Below the pieces are notes generated by a model that worked only from the letters and a program-made list of their open reading frames with translations, had not been told where the DNA came from and did no database searches. A DNA stretch of 64,000 nt from Isoptericola variabilis 225 (GTDB lineage Bacteria > Actinomycetota > Actinomycetes > Actinomycetales > Cellulomonadaceae): assembly GCF_000215105.1 (NCBI RefSeq), contig NC_015588.1, positions 2,356,001 to 2,420,000 of the forward strand, read 5' to 3'. This document shows, one piece after another, positions 1-13,941 of the stretch. Numbering within the stretch: position 1 is the first letter of the stretch; each line of letters starts with the position of its first letter. Both the position numbers and the translations under genes were made by a program.

Positions 1-727
1 GGATCGACGTGGAGTCGCGCGGGTCGTGACCGCCGATGAGCTCGTGCAGCAGCGCGGAGTCGAGGACCGTGCGCGTCACGGGGCCTGCCTGGTCGAGGCT
101 CGAGGCCAGCGCGATGAGGCCGTAGCGGGAGACGCCGCCGTACGTCGGCTTGACCCCGACCGTGCCGGTGACCGCACCGGGCTGGCGGATCGAGCCGCCC
201 GTGTCGGTACCGATGGCCAGCGGCGCCTCGAACGCGGCCAGCGCCGCGGCGGAGCCGCCGCCGGAGCCGCCGGGGATGCGGTCGAGGTCCCACGGGTTGT
301 GCGAGTTGCCGTAGGCCGAGTGCTCGGTCGAGGAGCCCATGGCGAACTCGTCCATGTTCGTCTTGCCCAGGATCGGCAGGCCCGCGGAGCGGATCTTCTC
401 GACGAGCGTCGCGTCGTACGGCGGGATCCAGCCCTCGAGGATCTTCGAGCCCGCCGTGGAGGGCATGCCCTTGGTGACGACGACGTCCTTGACCGCGATC
501 GGGACGCCCGCCAGGGGGTGCAGGTCCTCGCCCGCGGCGCGCCGCGCGTCGACGTCGGCCGCGGTCCGCAGCGCCTCGTCCGCGCTCACGTGGAGGAAGG
601 CGTGCACCGCGCCGTCGACGGCGGCGATCCGGTCGAGGTGCGCCTGCGTCGCCTCGACGCTCGAGACCTCGCGGCTGCGCAGGTTCTCCGCGAGCTCTGC
701 GGCGGAGAGACGGGTCAGGTCGGTCAT
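1..727 (-). CDS. gatA: Glu-tRNA(Gln)/Asp-tRNA(Asn) amidotransferase subunit A, 3' end cut by window
   Basis: GatA is the amidase subunit of the GatCAB complex, which converts Glu-tRNA(Gln) and Asp-tRNA(Asn) to the amidated forms in the cytosol. The visible N-terminal 242 residues begin [18 protein letters not shown] and show the amidase signature: the VKDVVV segment with the catalytic lysine, the glycine/serine-rich loop ([13 protein letters not shown]), and [13 protein letters not shown] carrying the nucleophilic serine. The ATG at 727 follows the gatC stop codon by one base, so the two genes are translationally coupled. The C-terminal half and the expected gatB lie beyond the left edge. Confidence 0.97.
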   Translation of the reverse strand, partial: MTDLTRLSAAELAENLRSREVSSVEATQAHLDRIAAVDGAVHAFLHVSADEALRTAADVDARRAAGEDLHPLAGVPIAVKDVVVTKGMPSTAGSKILEGWIPPYDATLVEKIRSAGLPILGKTNMDEFAMGSSTEHSAYGNSHNPWDLDRIPGGSGGGSAAALAAFEAPLAIGTDTGGSIRQPGAVTGTVGVKPTYGGVSRYGLIALASSLDQAGPVTRTVLDSALLHELIGGHDPRDSTSI

Positions 728-728
728 C

Positions 729-1025
729 TCACTCCTCCCCGAGGATCTGCGGCACGGCAAAACGGCCGTCCTCCGCCTCGGGCGCACCCGCCAGCACGTC
801 CTCGACCGGCAGCGCCGGCTGCGGGACGTCCTCGCGGAACACGTTCGTCATCGGCAGCGGGTGGCTCGTCGCGGGGACGTCGGGGGTCGCGACCTCGCGC
901 ACGCGGGCAATCGACTCGACGATGACGTCGAGCTCGCCGGCGAGACGGTCGACCTCCTCGGGCCGCAGGTCGATGCGCGCGAGCGCGGCGACGCGCGCGA
1001 CCTCGTCACGGGAGATGGTGGACAT
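729..1025 (-). CDS. gatC: Glu-tRNA(Gln)/Asp-tRNA(Asn) amidotransferase subunit C
   Basis: Small 98-residue subunit that clamps GatA to GatB. The sequence ([20 protein letters not shown], then a C-terminal segment with [14 protein letters not shown]) is typical of GatC and full length. I chose the ATG at 1025 instead of a longer upstream extension because a TAGACT -10 box (1033-1038) lies exactly 7 bases upstream, which fits a leaderless transcript, and because GatC proteins start with this motif. gatA follows directly. In many actinobacteria gatCAB sits just downstream of ligA; here ligA ends 34 kb away, with the rRNA operon and the sugar loci in between. Confidence 0.95.
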   Translation of the reverse strand: MSTISRDEVARVAALARIDLRPEEVDRLAGELDVIVESIARVREVATPDVPATSHPLPMTNVFREDVPQPALPVEDVLAGAPEAEDGRFAVPQILGEE

Positions 1026-1032
1026 GACGGCC

Positions 1033-1038
1033 AGTCTA
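1033..1038 (-). promoter_or_regulatory. -10 box of a leaderless gatC promoter
   Basis: TAGACT followed by 7 bases and the gatC ATG. The -35 region is not recognisable. The spacing matches the leaderless promoters at several other genes in this window. Confidence 0.6.
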
Positions 1039-1160
1039 GTGGCCGCACCGAGGGCGCCGGCACGGCTCTCGCGTGGCCCACGTCGCACCTCGCCCAAGCC
1101 GTGCGACCCCGACAGTGCCGCACCCGACCGTGACGAAGCCTGCCGGTCCGGAGAAACAGC

Positions 1161-1192
1161 GAAGGCCCCGCACCGGGTGGTGCGGGGCCTTC
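1161..1192 (-). terminator. rRNA operon terminator
   Basis: Perfect 14 bp GC-rich stem (1161-1174 pairs with 1179-1192) with a 4-base loop, directly downstream of the 5S gene in the direction of transcription. A short T-rich run (GCTGTTTCTCC) follows the stem. It separates rRNA transcription from gatC. Confidence 0.85.
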
Positions 1193-1202
1193 GTGAAAGG
1201 GT

Positions 1203-1320
1203 GTCCGGCGGCGTCCTACTCTCCCACCCCCTGGCGGGGGCAGTACCATCGGCGCTGAAGGGCTGAGCTTCCGGGTTCGGAATGGGACCGGGCGTTTCCC
1301 CTTCGCTATGACCGCCGTAA
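1203..1320 (-). rRNA. rrf: 5S ribosomal RNA
   Basis: Complete 5S gene of about 118 nt, recognisable on the minus strand by the 5' end TTACGGCGGTCATAGCG, the conserved CCCATTCCGAACCCGGAAG core and the complementary 3' end CGCCGCCGGAC. It is the last gene of the 16S-23S-5S operon. Ends are set from the pairing of helix I and may be off by a few bases. Confidence 0.95.
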
Positions 1321-1433
1321 CTGTATGGAGCTGTTCGGGGTGCCCCCGGTGCCGCCGCACCTGGTGGTGTGGTGGTGGGGGTGGTGCCCGTTGCTCGGGA
1401 ACCGCACAGTGGACGCGTGCATTGAAGGAGTGG
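1321..1433 (-). other. 23S-5S spacer
   Basis: About 113 bases between 23S and 5S. I see no tRNA. It holds GC-rich, G/T-repetitive sequence and a CACAGTGGACGCG motif that recurs in the 16S-23S spacer near 4670-4685, probably an rRNA processing or antitermination element. Confidence 0.6.
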
Positions 1434-6586
<5,153 letters not shown>

Positions 6587-6729
6587 GAGAAAACAAACAC
6601 CCACGCACCACAAAGGCACGACCGGGCGCTTGATCGATACTGGCCAGACCAAACTATCACTAGCTCAGTCCATCCAAAGGAATCCCACCAGACCACCACA
6701 CCCAAAAGGCGCGGCAACCCGGACAGGGT

Positions 6730-6780
6730 TCAAAAATGCTTGGCATTGACTATCAAGCACACTGTTGAGTTCTCAAACAA
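6730..6780 (-). promoter_or_regulatory. rRNA leader antitermination/processing motif
   Basis: The minus strand reads TTTGAGAACTCAACAGTGTG followed by CTTGATAGTCAATGCC, a leader block I recognise from rRNA operons of Micrococcales. Related motifs recur in both internal spacers. It probably serves in antitermination or pre-rRNA processing. Confidence 0.6.
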
Positions 6781-6842
6781 CCGACGCACACCATCCAGGC
6801 CGAAACCCCCAAGGCTCCGACCCCGTCCGGGGCAACCCTTCT

Positions 6843-6871
6843 AACTTACCAGACCTTCCCGGCGTCTCCAA
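6843..6871 (-). promoter_or_regulatory. rRNA promoter P2
   Basis: TTGGAG (6866-6871), a 17-base spacer, then TAAGTT (6843-6848), reading on the minus strand towards 16S. The element and the following AGAAGGGTTGCC look like the proximal rrn promoter of related genera. Confidence 0.7.
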
Positions 6872-7054
6872 CCCCGCGTTCCCGCGGACCGGAGCTCCCG
6901 GTCGGACCGGCAAGCCCCACACACCCTCGCCCGGAGCGCACTGAGCACCCGATCGATTCGGTGTGAGTTCCAACCCCGGGCGGCCACTTTGCCTGCCGGC
7001 TCGCGCCGTGCTGGGCTCTTCGTGTCCGTCTGCCTGTCGGGCTGACGTCAGAGA

Positions 7055-7083
7055 ACATTACACCTCTCGCGGCGTCGCGCCAA
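7055..7083 (-). promoter_or_regulatory. rRNA promoter P1
   Basis: TTGGCG (7078-7083), a 17-base spacer, then TAATGT (7055-7060) on the minus strand. It lies about 210 bases upstream of P2, giving the usual tandem rrn promoter layout. Confidence 0.65.
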
Positions 7084-7205
7084 CCCCGTGCGACGTGACC
7101 CGGCGCACACGGCCCCGAAGACACGTCGCCGCAGGTCACGGCCAACGTCCGCGGCCCGGCCCTCCCGGTGCTCGGGCGCGCGGGCCCCGCCGCCTCCCCG
7201 CCGGC

Positions 7206-7211
7206 TAGATT
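7206..7211 (+). promoter_or_regulatory. -10 box of the acetyltransferase gene, leaderless type
   Basis: TAGATT ends exactly 7 bases before the GTG at 7219. No ribosome binding site is present, so the mRNA probably starts at the start codon. Confidence 0.6.
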
Positions 7212-7218
7212 CGGTGCC

Positions 7219-7809
7219 GTGACCGCACGCACCGACGTCGTCGTCCGACCTGCCCGGCCCGAGGAGGCCGCCGAGATCGCCTGGCTCGCCGCCCTGACGT
7301 TCCCGCTCGCCTGCCCGCCCGGCACCCCCGTGGCCACGATGGCGGCGCACGTCGCGGACAAGCTCACGCCGGCCCGCTTCGAGGCCTGGGCCCGCAGCGA
7401 CGCGCACGCGCTCGTCGTGGCGACCGACGAGGCGTCGTCGCCCGCGGTCCTCGGGTACGCGCTCGTGGTCCTCGGGATGCCCGACGGAGAGGCGGAGGCG
7501 GCCGTGCTGCGCGACGTCGTGGGGTCAGGCCCGTACGCCGAGCTGTCCAAGATCTACGTGCACCCGCGTGCTCAGGGCACCGGGGTGGCCGGCGCGCTCA
7601 TGGAGGGCGCCGTCGCGGCGGCGGGCGGGCTCGCCGCCCGCGCAGGTCACCCCACGCCGCGTCCGCTCTGGCTCGGGACCAACGGGCAGAACGCTCGGGC
7701 ACAGGCGTTCTACCGCCGGCACGGGTTCACCGTCGTCGGCCGCCGCACGTACGTGGTCGGGGGCGTGGAGCACGACGACGTGGTCATGCTCCACGCCGCC
7801 ACGCATTGA
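7219..7809 (+). CDS. GNAT-family N-acetyltransferase
   Basis: A 196-residue single-domain acetyltransferase using acetyl-CoA; the substrate is unknown. The acetyl-CoA pyrophosphate loop (motif A) is YVHPRAQGTGVAGALM and motif B is the C-terminal NARAQAFYRRHGF, followed by the usual final beta strand ending VMLHAATH. I start at GTG 7219 (MTARTDVVVRP), not at the upstream ATG at 7168, because the -10 box lies between the two and the shorter form begins at the first GNAT beta strand. It stands alone and is divergent from the rRNA operon. Possible roles are protein alanine acetylation (RimI-like) or resistance; nothing in the sequence decides. Confidence 0.85.
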   Translation: MTARTDVVVRPARPEEAAEIAWLAALTFPLACPPGTPVATMAAHVADKLTPARFEAWARSDAHALVVATDEASSPAVLGYALVVLGMPDGEAEAAVLRDVVGSGPYAELSKIYVHPRAQGTGVAGALMEGAVAAAGGLAARAGHPTPRPLWLGTNGQNARAQAFYRRHGFTVVGRRTYVVGGVEHDDVVMLHAATH

Positions 7810-7851
7810 CGCGCGGGGCTCCTGCCGCCGCACCTCCGGGCGTCCGGGTCC

Positions 7852-8730
7852 TCAGTGGCCTGGGTGCCCGTGCGGGTCGTCGAGCGGCACGCCGCCCTCG
7901 CCCGCGCGCAGCACGAGGTGGAGATGACCCTTGTCCGCCGTGACATAGAGGTTGTCGAGCTGCATCGCCGCGCTGCCGAAGGCGTCGACGGCATGGTCTC
8001 GCGCAGCGCCCGCAAGTCGGAAGAGCGTCTCGTCCGACGCGGGCTCCGCCGAGAGTGCCTGCTCGACGAGGTCGACCGAGCTGCCGAGCAGCTCGAGCGT
8101 GAGCACGAAGCCGCTGCGCACCATGTTGTGCTCCGTCCCGCCCGACGGGAGTGCGTCCGCCTCGACCGCCAGTTCCTCGAGGGAAGCACGCCACTCGTCG
8201 ACATCCTCTCCGGTGGGCGTCCGGCGCGTCGAGCCGTCCGACGGGTGGGCGCCGTGCAACCCCTCGAGCACAGGGGCCAGCTCGTCCTGCAGACCAACGC
8301 CGAACGTCGCCAGGGCTTCCAGGCTCTGGGCGTTCCGCTCGGCCTCGGCTCGCTCGAGCTCCGCGACCCGGGCGGGGTCAGGCTGGCCCGCGACTGTCGG
8401 CGGGGTCGTCCGGTCCGGGTGCAACCACGCGGCGGTCGTGCCTGCTCCGGCGAGAGCGCCGAGCATCGCGGCGAGCGCCAAGGGGACCCAGCGGCGGTGC
8501 CACCGGACGCCGCGGTCCGGATGTTCCTTGGGGCTCCCCGGTCGTCGACGCGCCCCTTGGCGTGCCGACGACCGGGGCGCGGGGCGGCCGGCACCACCCC
8601 GGTCATGCGCACGTGCGCTCGACGTGGTGGGCGGCGTCCGTCGGGGCGTCGACGTGCGGCGACCCTGTCCTCGCGCTGTCACCTTCGAGCTCACGTCCAA
8701 ACTCCTTGCTGTCGTGTCGTTCCGGTGCAC
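7852..8730 (-). CDS. Hypothetical membrane-anchored extracytoplasmic protein
   Basis: 292 residues, no family recognised. The first 80 residues are basic and rich in Arg, Ser and Pro and are probably disordered in the cytosol. One membrane helix follows at about residues 82-102 (WVPLALAAMLGALAGAGTTA). The remaining part lies outside the membrane and is helical and Glu/Ala/Leu-rich (ELERAEAERNAQSLEALATF). It ends in a His-rich tail (DPHGHPGH) that might bind metal. The start is a GTG at 8730 with a GAGAGG just upstream. It lies downstream of giant enzyme A but behind a strong terminator hairpin, so it is probably transcribed separately. Confidence 0.6.
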   Translation of the reverse strand: MHRNDTTARSLDVSSKVTARGQGRRTSTPRRTPPTTSSARAHDRGGAGRPAPRSSARQGARRRPGSPKEHPDRGVRWHRRWVPLALAAMLGALAGAGTTAAWLHPDRTTPPTVAGQPDPARVAELERAEAERNAQSLEALATFGVGLQDELAPVLEGLHGAHPSDGSTRRTPTGEDVDEWRASLEELAVEADALPSGGTEHNMVRSGFVLTLELLGSSVDLVEQALSAEPASDETLFRLAGAARDHAVDAFGSAAMQLDNLYVTADKGHLHLVLRAGEGGVPLDDPHGHPGH

Positions 8731-8747
8731 CTCTCGGTGCGGTGGGA

Positions 8748-8782
8748 CGCCGGTGGTGGCGGACGTGCCGCCACCACCGGCG
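8748..8782 (-). terminator. Terminator of sugar operon A
   Basis: 15 bp perfect stem (8748-8762 with 8768-8782), 5-base loop, 7 bases after the stop codon of the giant ThuA-GSDH gene. There is no long T run, as is common in GC-rich genomes. Confidence 0.75.
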
Positions 8783-8788
8783 CCGGCG

Positions 8789-11700
8789 TCAGCCGCAGCT
8801 GACGGCGTCGTACTCCGCCTCGACCGTCGACGTGCGGTCGCCGATCGTGGCGGTCACGCTGACCGTGCCTGCCTCCACGCTGTCCGCCTTCGGGCGGAAC
8901 TTGTGGAGCGGCGTGTCACCCGGTGCGACATCGGGATAGGTCTTCGACCCGTACGCGGTCTCGACCAGCACCTCCGCCGGCTCGGCGTCGTCGTTCGACA
9001 CGCGGACGGTCACGACCGCCTGCTTGCCGACGCACTCCGCCACCGCCTGGACACCGACGGCCACGGGCTCCTCGTCGTCCGCCGTCGTGAGACGGAACCA
9101 GTCGAACCCGACGACCACGGGCGACGTCTGCTTCGGACCGATCGCCATGAGGCCGATCGACGTGAGCGGCACGTCGTGCGTGACCGGGTCCCCGAGGGAG
9201 ACCCACTCCTCGCCGTCCTCGCTCACCGAGCCCTGGTAGGTGTCGCCCACCTTCTCCAGGCGCAGGTGCCAGAACCCGGACGACGGCTCGCCGGCGAGGT
9301 CGATCTGCCGGTTCCCGCCGGCGCCGAACGCCCCGCCCTGCTCCGAGACGAGCTCGGCGCCGAGGAGCGTCGCCGCTCCCGGGGCGTTCTTCGCCACGAC
9401 GTCGAGCTTCACGTAGTCGTCGTCGTCCGCGTAGGCCAGCAGACCGGCGAGCTGCCACTGGTGCTGCAGCGGCGCGGCGAACCGCGTCTCGGCGACCCAG
9501 TCACCCTCCGGCGCACGCTGGAGGATGAAGTTCTTCGGGTCGTCGTTGGCGGAACCGTTGATGTCGCCCGGCTGCGTCGTGATCTGCAGCCGGCCGTCGG
9601 CCACGGTGACGTGGTCGGCGTCGTACCGGACGATCGAGTCCCAGCGGCAGCCGTCGATGCCCTCGCCGTCGAACTCGTCGCTCGGCTTACGGACACCGCC
9701 GTCGGGGTCGCCCTCGACGTCGCACTCCGGCGGCGTGTCACCCGGGTCGGGTGCGGACGGGTCCGCCGGGTCGTCGTCGAACGTGAAGTCCTGGAACTCC
9801 ACGGCGCTCGTGGCGGACGCGCTGTGCGCCGTCACGAACATGCCGACGTCCTGCACCGACGCCGCACCCGGCAGGGTGACCGGCTGGCCGATCTGGCGGA
9901 AGTCCTTGCCGTCGGCGCTCCAGTACGCGTAGTACAGGTCGCCGTACCGGACGAGCCGCACCCATGCCGGGTACGCCGTCGTGCCGGCGCTCGACGACGT
10001 GCTGAGCTGGCCCGACTCGTTGCCGCGCAGCCACTCGAACCCGCCCGAGGGCCTGATGCCCAGGGCGGCGTACCCCGGGGAGGACCCCGGAGCCGTCACG
10101 TCGTTCCGGACGATGATGCCCGCCTTCGCCGACGAGTGGGAGTTCTGCTGGCTGTTGATCCGCACGGTGACGGACCAGGTGTCGTCCACCCCCTCGCGGT
10201 AGAGCGCCGAGTACTCGTCGGTGCCCTGCCACATGTTCGCGCCGCCGGACGTGATGAGGTACCGGTTCGCACCCAGGTGCTCGAACTCGCCCCGGGCGTT
10301 GGTGAACGTCTTCAGGCCGTCGAACGGGTCCCCGACCTGGGCCACGACGATGCGCGACGTCGTCGACAGACCACGGTCGTTGGTCGCCACGGCGGTCAGC
10401 TCGTAGTAGCCGTCCTCCGTGACCGTCCACGCCGCCTCGTAGGGGGCCTGCGTGTCGACCCCGATCGAGGAGCCGTCGACGAAGAACTCGACCTGCGTGA
10501 TCTCGTTCTCGGCGTCGGTCGCGTCGGCCGCCACGGTGATCTCACCCTGCTCGAGCTCGACTCCCGCCTCGGGTGCCGTGATGGCGACCTCGGGGCGCGT
10601 CGTCTCCGAGACGCCCTTGCCGTTCGCCTCGATGAAGTTGAGGCGACGCTCGCCGGAGCCGGGGAACACGGCGAAGAGCGTGAAGCTCTCCCCCGGGTCC
10701 TCGACGTCGACCCGGACGTCCGTGAAGGTCGTCAGGCCGGTCTGCGGAACCTCGGCGGTGGCGAGGAGCTCACCGTCCGGGGCGTCCCGGCGCAGCTCGA
10801 TCGTACCTGCGGTCGCCGCCGCGACCCGGAGGGTCAGTGCGTCGATCTCGTGCAGGTTGACCGGATCGTACGAGGCCCACGCGCCGTCGGCCCCTGAGAT
10901 GACGGAGCCCCGACCCTCGACGTCGCGGCTCGGCACCGTCGTCGTCCCCTCGGAGTCCGTGTGGAACTCCGCCTCGCGGATCTTCGGGAAGACGAGCGAC
11001 GTGTCCGAGCCGGTCAGCGCGGGCACGCCGTCGCCACCGTCGTCGGTGTACCGGGCGTCGAGGACGTAGAAGACGTTCATGTCCTCCCCGTGCCCGCCGC
11101 CGAGGTTGGTGGCGACCGAGCCGGTGCGTCCGTACAGCGGCTCGGACGGGTGCGCGTGGGCGTCGTGGCCCAACGCCGCCTGGATGATGACCCGGGAGTC
11201 GTCGATCTCGGAGCCGTCGGGCGAGTCCTCGGCGTCCGTCACCGACACGTCCCAGGAGATCGTGTCGCCGAAGTCGAAGAACGCCCCCGTCGGCGGCAGG
11301 TCGAAGCTGACCTCGGGCCGCGTGTTGCCCACCGCGACCGGGACGGTCGCCGTCCCCGTCTTGCCGGCGGTGTCGGTCACGGTGAGGCGCACGTCGTACA
11401 CCCCGTTCTCGGTGAACGTGTGCGTCGCCGTGGCCTCGGTCGCGTCGACCGTGCCGTCACCGTCGAAGTCCCAGGCGTACTCGAGCTGGTCGCCCTCGGG
11501 GTCCGAGCTCCCGGTGCCGTCGAACGTGACCTCGAGAGGCACCGTCCCCGAGTCCGGCGTCGCCGTCGCGACGGCCTCCGGAGAGCGCGAGCCGGAGACG
11601 TAGTCGATCCGGTGGAGGCCGGAGTCCGGGTTGTGACGGCCGAACCCGCCGCCCCAGTCGAGCACGTACATCGAGCCGTCGGGTCCGAACTTCGAGTCGA

Positions 11701-13825
11701 TCGGCGCGAGGAACTGCTCGGTCGGCAGGAACCGGTTGACCTTCTCGACGTCGGACTCACCGGCCCCGGCGCGCGGGTCCTTGAGGTCGATCGAGAACAT
11801 CTGGTTGCGCGCCCACTCGTAGAAGAAGGGCTTGCCGTGGTAGTACTCCGGGAACTTCGTGTCGGAGTCCAGCTCGGGGTCGAACTGGTAGAACGGCCCG
11901 CCCATCGGCGCGAGCCCGCCGCCGGCGTTGATGGCGCCGGGCACGCTCGAACGCTGGTACCCGTACCAGAGGTCCGCGGGCTGGGCCGGCGGGAGCTCCG
12001 TGAGCCCGGTGTTGCGGACCGAGTCGTTGATCGGCGCGTCGCAGTCGAAGAAGTCCCCGACGGTCACCGGGTTGGTGGTGTAGTCGACGTCCCGGAACGG
12101 CTCGTTGTCGCCCATGCACAGGGGCCAGCCGAAGAAGCCCGGCTCCTTGACGAGGTTCCACTCGGCGATGCCCGCCGGGCCGCGGGTGGCGAGGTTGTCG
12201 CTCCCGTTGTCGGGCGAGTAGTCCGCCACGCCGAGGTCGCCGGTCTCCGGGTCGATCGTGAAGCGGAACGGGTTGCGGAAGCCCATCGCGTAGATCTCGG
12301 GGAGCGTCTTGTCCTCGGTGTCCTCCGCCTCCGGGAACATGTTGCCCTCGGGGATCGTGTACGTCCCGTCGTCCTCCGGGTGGATCCGCAGGATCTTGCC
12401 GCGCAGGTCGTTGGTGTTGGCCGACGTCTCGCGCGCGTCGTGGAACGTGCCCTCGCGCTCGGAGATCGGCGCGTACCCGCCGGAAGGCTCGGAGTGAGGG
12501 TTCACGTCGTCGCCCACGCCGAGGTACAGGTCGCCCGTGCGGTGGTCGATGATGAGCCCACCGCCCGTGTGGCCCGGCTCGTCCGGCAGACGACGGGCGG
12601 GCACCTCCAGGATCACGACCTCCGACTCCGGGTCGATCACCGTGGCACCGGGCTCGTCACCGGTCACCGTGAACCGGGAGAGGCGGTTGAAGAACGACGC
12701 CGGGTCGGTGTCGTCCTCGCTCGCCGGCGAGTAGTACTGGTAGAGGAAGCCGTTGTTCTCGAAGTCCTCGTCCAGGGCGATGCCGAGCATGCCGTCCTCG
12801 CCGCCCGAGTAGACCGGGATCTCCAGCGCGGTCGTCGTGGTCTGCGTGCGGGGGTCGTACACCCGGATCTGGCCGCGGACGAGCTCGGTGAAGAAGACGC
12901 GGCCGTCCGGGGCGATGTCCATGGCGAACGGGGCGCTCGTGTTGGAGTCGAGCGCGATCTTCTCGAACTGGCCCCAGTCCGTGCCGCCGCAGTCACCCTC
13001 GACCAGGCCGGCCGCCCACTGCACGCCGCCCACGATGTGCTGGACGAACTCGGGCTCGGCCGTGTAGTGGGCGCCGAAGTGGCCCATCCCGGTCATCCAC
13101 GCACGGCCGCCGTCGTAGTGCTTGCACCACGAGATCGGGTGGTCGTAGCCCATGGCGTTGCTGCCGGGCTCGTAGGTCGACTCGTCCATCGTCGCCAGCA
13201 CGTGCGCGTCGCCGCGGACGTTGGTCGAGAAGTTGTACCACTCGTCGGCGCGCTCCCACCGCTGCGGCAGGTGCTCGGTCGAGGGGTGCGTCCGGTCCTC
13301 GACCCGCACGGTGCCGAGAAGTCCCGGGCTGCTGCCCGTGGCCGCGTGCCCGGGCATCAGCGACCCGATCATCTCGTCCCACCAGGCGTAGTTGCCGCGC
13401 ATGTCGGTCGCGTTGTGGATGGCGACGATGCCACCGCCGGCCTGCTGGTACCGCTCGAGCGCGGCCTTCTCCTCCGCGGTCCACGGGTCTCCGGACGCCT
13501 GGAACATGACCAGGGCGTCGTACTGCGCGAGGTCGGCGTCGTTGAAGACGCTCGAGTCCTCCGTGTGGTCGGACGCGATGCCGGCCTCGGCGAACGCCGC
13601 CTCGAGCACCGGAGTGCCCTGCGTGATCGCCTCGCTGTGCCGGTACTGCGTGGTCTCGGTGAAGATGAGCACCTTGTGCTCCTCCTCGACCGTCTGCGCG
13701 AGCGGTGTCGCCGGAGCCGTCGGTGCGGCTGCCGCGATCGTCGTGGGTGCCAGCGTGAACGCCAGCGCTCCGACGGTCACGGCCGCGACCGACCTCCCCC
13801 GACGGGGACGTGGTCTCTCGGTCAT
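8789..13825 (-). CDS. Giant secreted ThuA-GSDH-PKD multidomain protein A
   Basis: 1678 residues. A Sec signal peptide (about 1-38, hydrophobic core AAVTVGALAFTLAPTTIAAA) is followed by a ThuA domain (about 50-275, a glutamine-amidotransferase-like fold linked to trehalose and 3-keto-sugar use). Next is a PQQ-type glucose/sorbosone dehydrogenase propeller (about 290-745; TNDLRGKILRI, AMGFRNPFRF, VLDWGGGFG), then a PKD domain (750-832, YAWDFDGDGTVDATEA). The rest comprises a CBM6-like region (about 950-1070), an Ig-like domain (1077-1165), two concanavalin-like DUF1349-type domains (about 1170-1350 and 1380-1590) and a C-terminal beta domain. There is no LPXTG or other anchor, so it is probably released. 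The ATG at 13825 has GGAGG 9 bases upstream. It likely binds and oxidises a polymeric or glycosidic substrate outside the cell; the true substrate is unknown. Confidence 0.85.
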   Translation of the reverse strand: MTERPRPRRGRSVAAVTVGALAFTLAPTTIAAAAPTAPATPLAQTVEEEHKVLIFTETTQYRHSEAITQGTPVLEAAFAEAGIASDHTEDSSVFNDADLAQYDALVMFQASGDPWTAEEKAALERYQQAGGGIVAIHNATDMRGNYAWWDEMIGSLMPGHAATGSSPGLLGTVRVEDRTHPSTEHLPQRWERADEWYNFSTNVRGDAHVLATMDESTYEPGSNAMGYDHPISWCKHYDGGRAWMTGMGHFGAHYTAEPEFVQHIVGGVQWAAGLVEGDCGGTDWGQFEKIALDSNTSAPFAMDIAPDGRVFFTELVRGQIRVYDPRTQTTTTALEIPVYSGGEDGMLGIALDEDFENNGFLYQYYSPASEDDTDPASFFNRLSRFTVTGDEPGATVIDPESEVVILEVPARRLPDEPGHTGGGLIIDHRTGDLYLGVGDDVNPHSEPSGGYAPISEREGTFHDARETSANTNDLRGKILRIHPEDDGTYTIPEGNMFPEAEDTEDKTLPEIYAMGFRNPFRFTIDPETGDLGVADYSPDNGSDNLATRGPAGIAEWNLVKEPGFFGWPLCMGDNEPFRDVDYTTNPVTVGDFFDCDAPINDSVRNTGLTELPPAQPADLWYGYQRSSVPGAINAGGGLAPMGGPFYQFDPELDSDTKFPEYYHGKPFFYEWARNQMFSIDLKDPRAGAGESDVEKVNRFLPTEQFLAPIDSKFGPDGSMYVLDWGGGFGRHNPDSGLHRIDYVSGSRSPEAVATATPDSGTVPLEVTFDGTGSSDPEGDQLEYAWDFDGDGTVDATEATATHTFTENGVYDVRLTVTDTAGKTGTATVPVAVGNTRPEVSFDLPPTGAFFDFGDTISWDVSVTDAEDSPDGSEIDDSRVIIQAALGHDAHAHPSEPLYGRTGSVATNLGGGHGEDMNVFYVLDARYTDDGGDGVPALTGSDTSLVFPKIREAEFHTDSEGTTTVPSRDVEGRGSVISGADGAWASYDPVNLHEIDALTLRVAAATAGTIELRRDAPDGELLATAEVPQTGLTTFTDVRVDVEDPGESFTLFAVFPGSGERRLNFIEANGKGVSETTRPEVAITAPEAGVELEQGEITVAADATDAENEITQVEFFVDGSSIGVDTQAPYEAAWTVTEDGYYELTAVATNDRGLSTTSRIVVAQVGDPFDGLKTFTNARGEFEHLGANRYLITSGGANMWQGTDEYSALYREGVDDTWSVTVRINSQQNSHSSAKAGIIVRNDVTAPGSSPGYAALGIRPSGGFEWLRGNESGQLSTSSSAGTTAYPAWVRLVRYGDLYYAYWSADGKDFRQIGQPVTLPGAASVQDVGMFVTAHSASATSAVEFQDFTFDDDPADPSAPDPGDTPPECDVEGDPDGGVRKPSDEFDGEGIDGCRWDSIVRYDADHVTVADGRLQITTQPGDINGSANDDPKNFILQRAPEGDWVAETRFAAPLQHQWQLAGLLAYADDDDYVKLDVVAKNAPGAATLLGAELVSEQGGAFGAGGNRQIDLAGEPSSGFWHLRLEKVGDTYQGSVSEDGEEWVSLGDPVTHDVPLTSIGLMAIGPKQTSPVVVGFDWFRLTTADDEEPVAVGVQAVAECVGKQAVVTVRVSNDDAEPAEVLVETAYGSKTYPDVAPGDTPLHKFRPKADSVEAGTVSVTATIGDRTSTVEAEYDAVSCG

Positions 13826-13917
13826 CGTGATGCCTCCAGGGCGGGTCGACGTACTGGTCCCGCTGCTGCAGCGGGACGGGACAGGTCGTGACCTCACGGC
13901 GTGCCGGCGCCCAAGGT

Positions 13918-13937
13918 CGTGCGGTTCTCACCGCACG
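13918..13937 (-). terminator. Stem-loop after the operon A isomerase
   Basis: 8 bp stem CGTGCGGT/ACCGCACG with a 4-base loop, just past the isomerase stop codon. It is short, so it may reduce rather than end transcription into the giant gene. Confidence 0.4.
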
Positions 13938-13941
13938 TGGA

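Larger units (their letters stand above)
6587..7218 (-). other. rRNA operon leader and promoter region
   Basis: 632 bases without a credible gene. The stretch holds two sigma-70-type promoters and the conserved actinobacterial rRNA leader. At its far end it also holds the -10 box of the divergent acetyltransferase gene. Confidence 0.8.

Noticed and set aside
7952-10897. Long plus-strand frames opposite the hypothetical membrane protein and giant protein A
   Set aside because: Low-complexity Arg/Ala/Ser composition and no start signals; shadows of the minus-strand genes.
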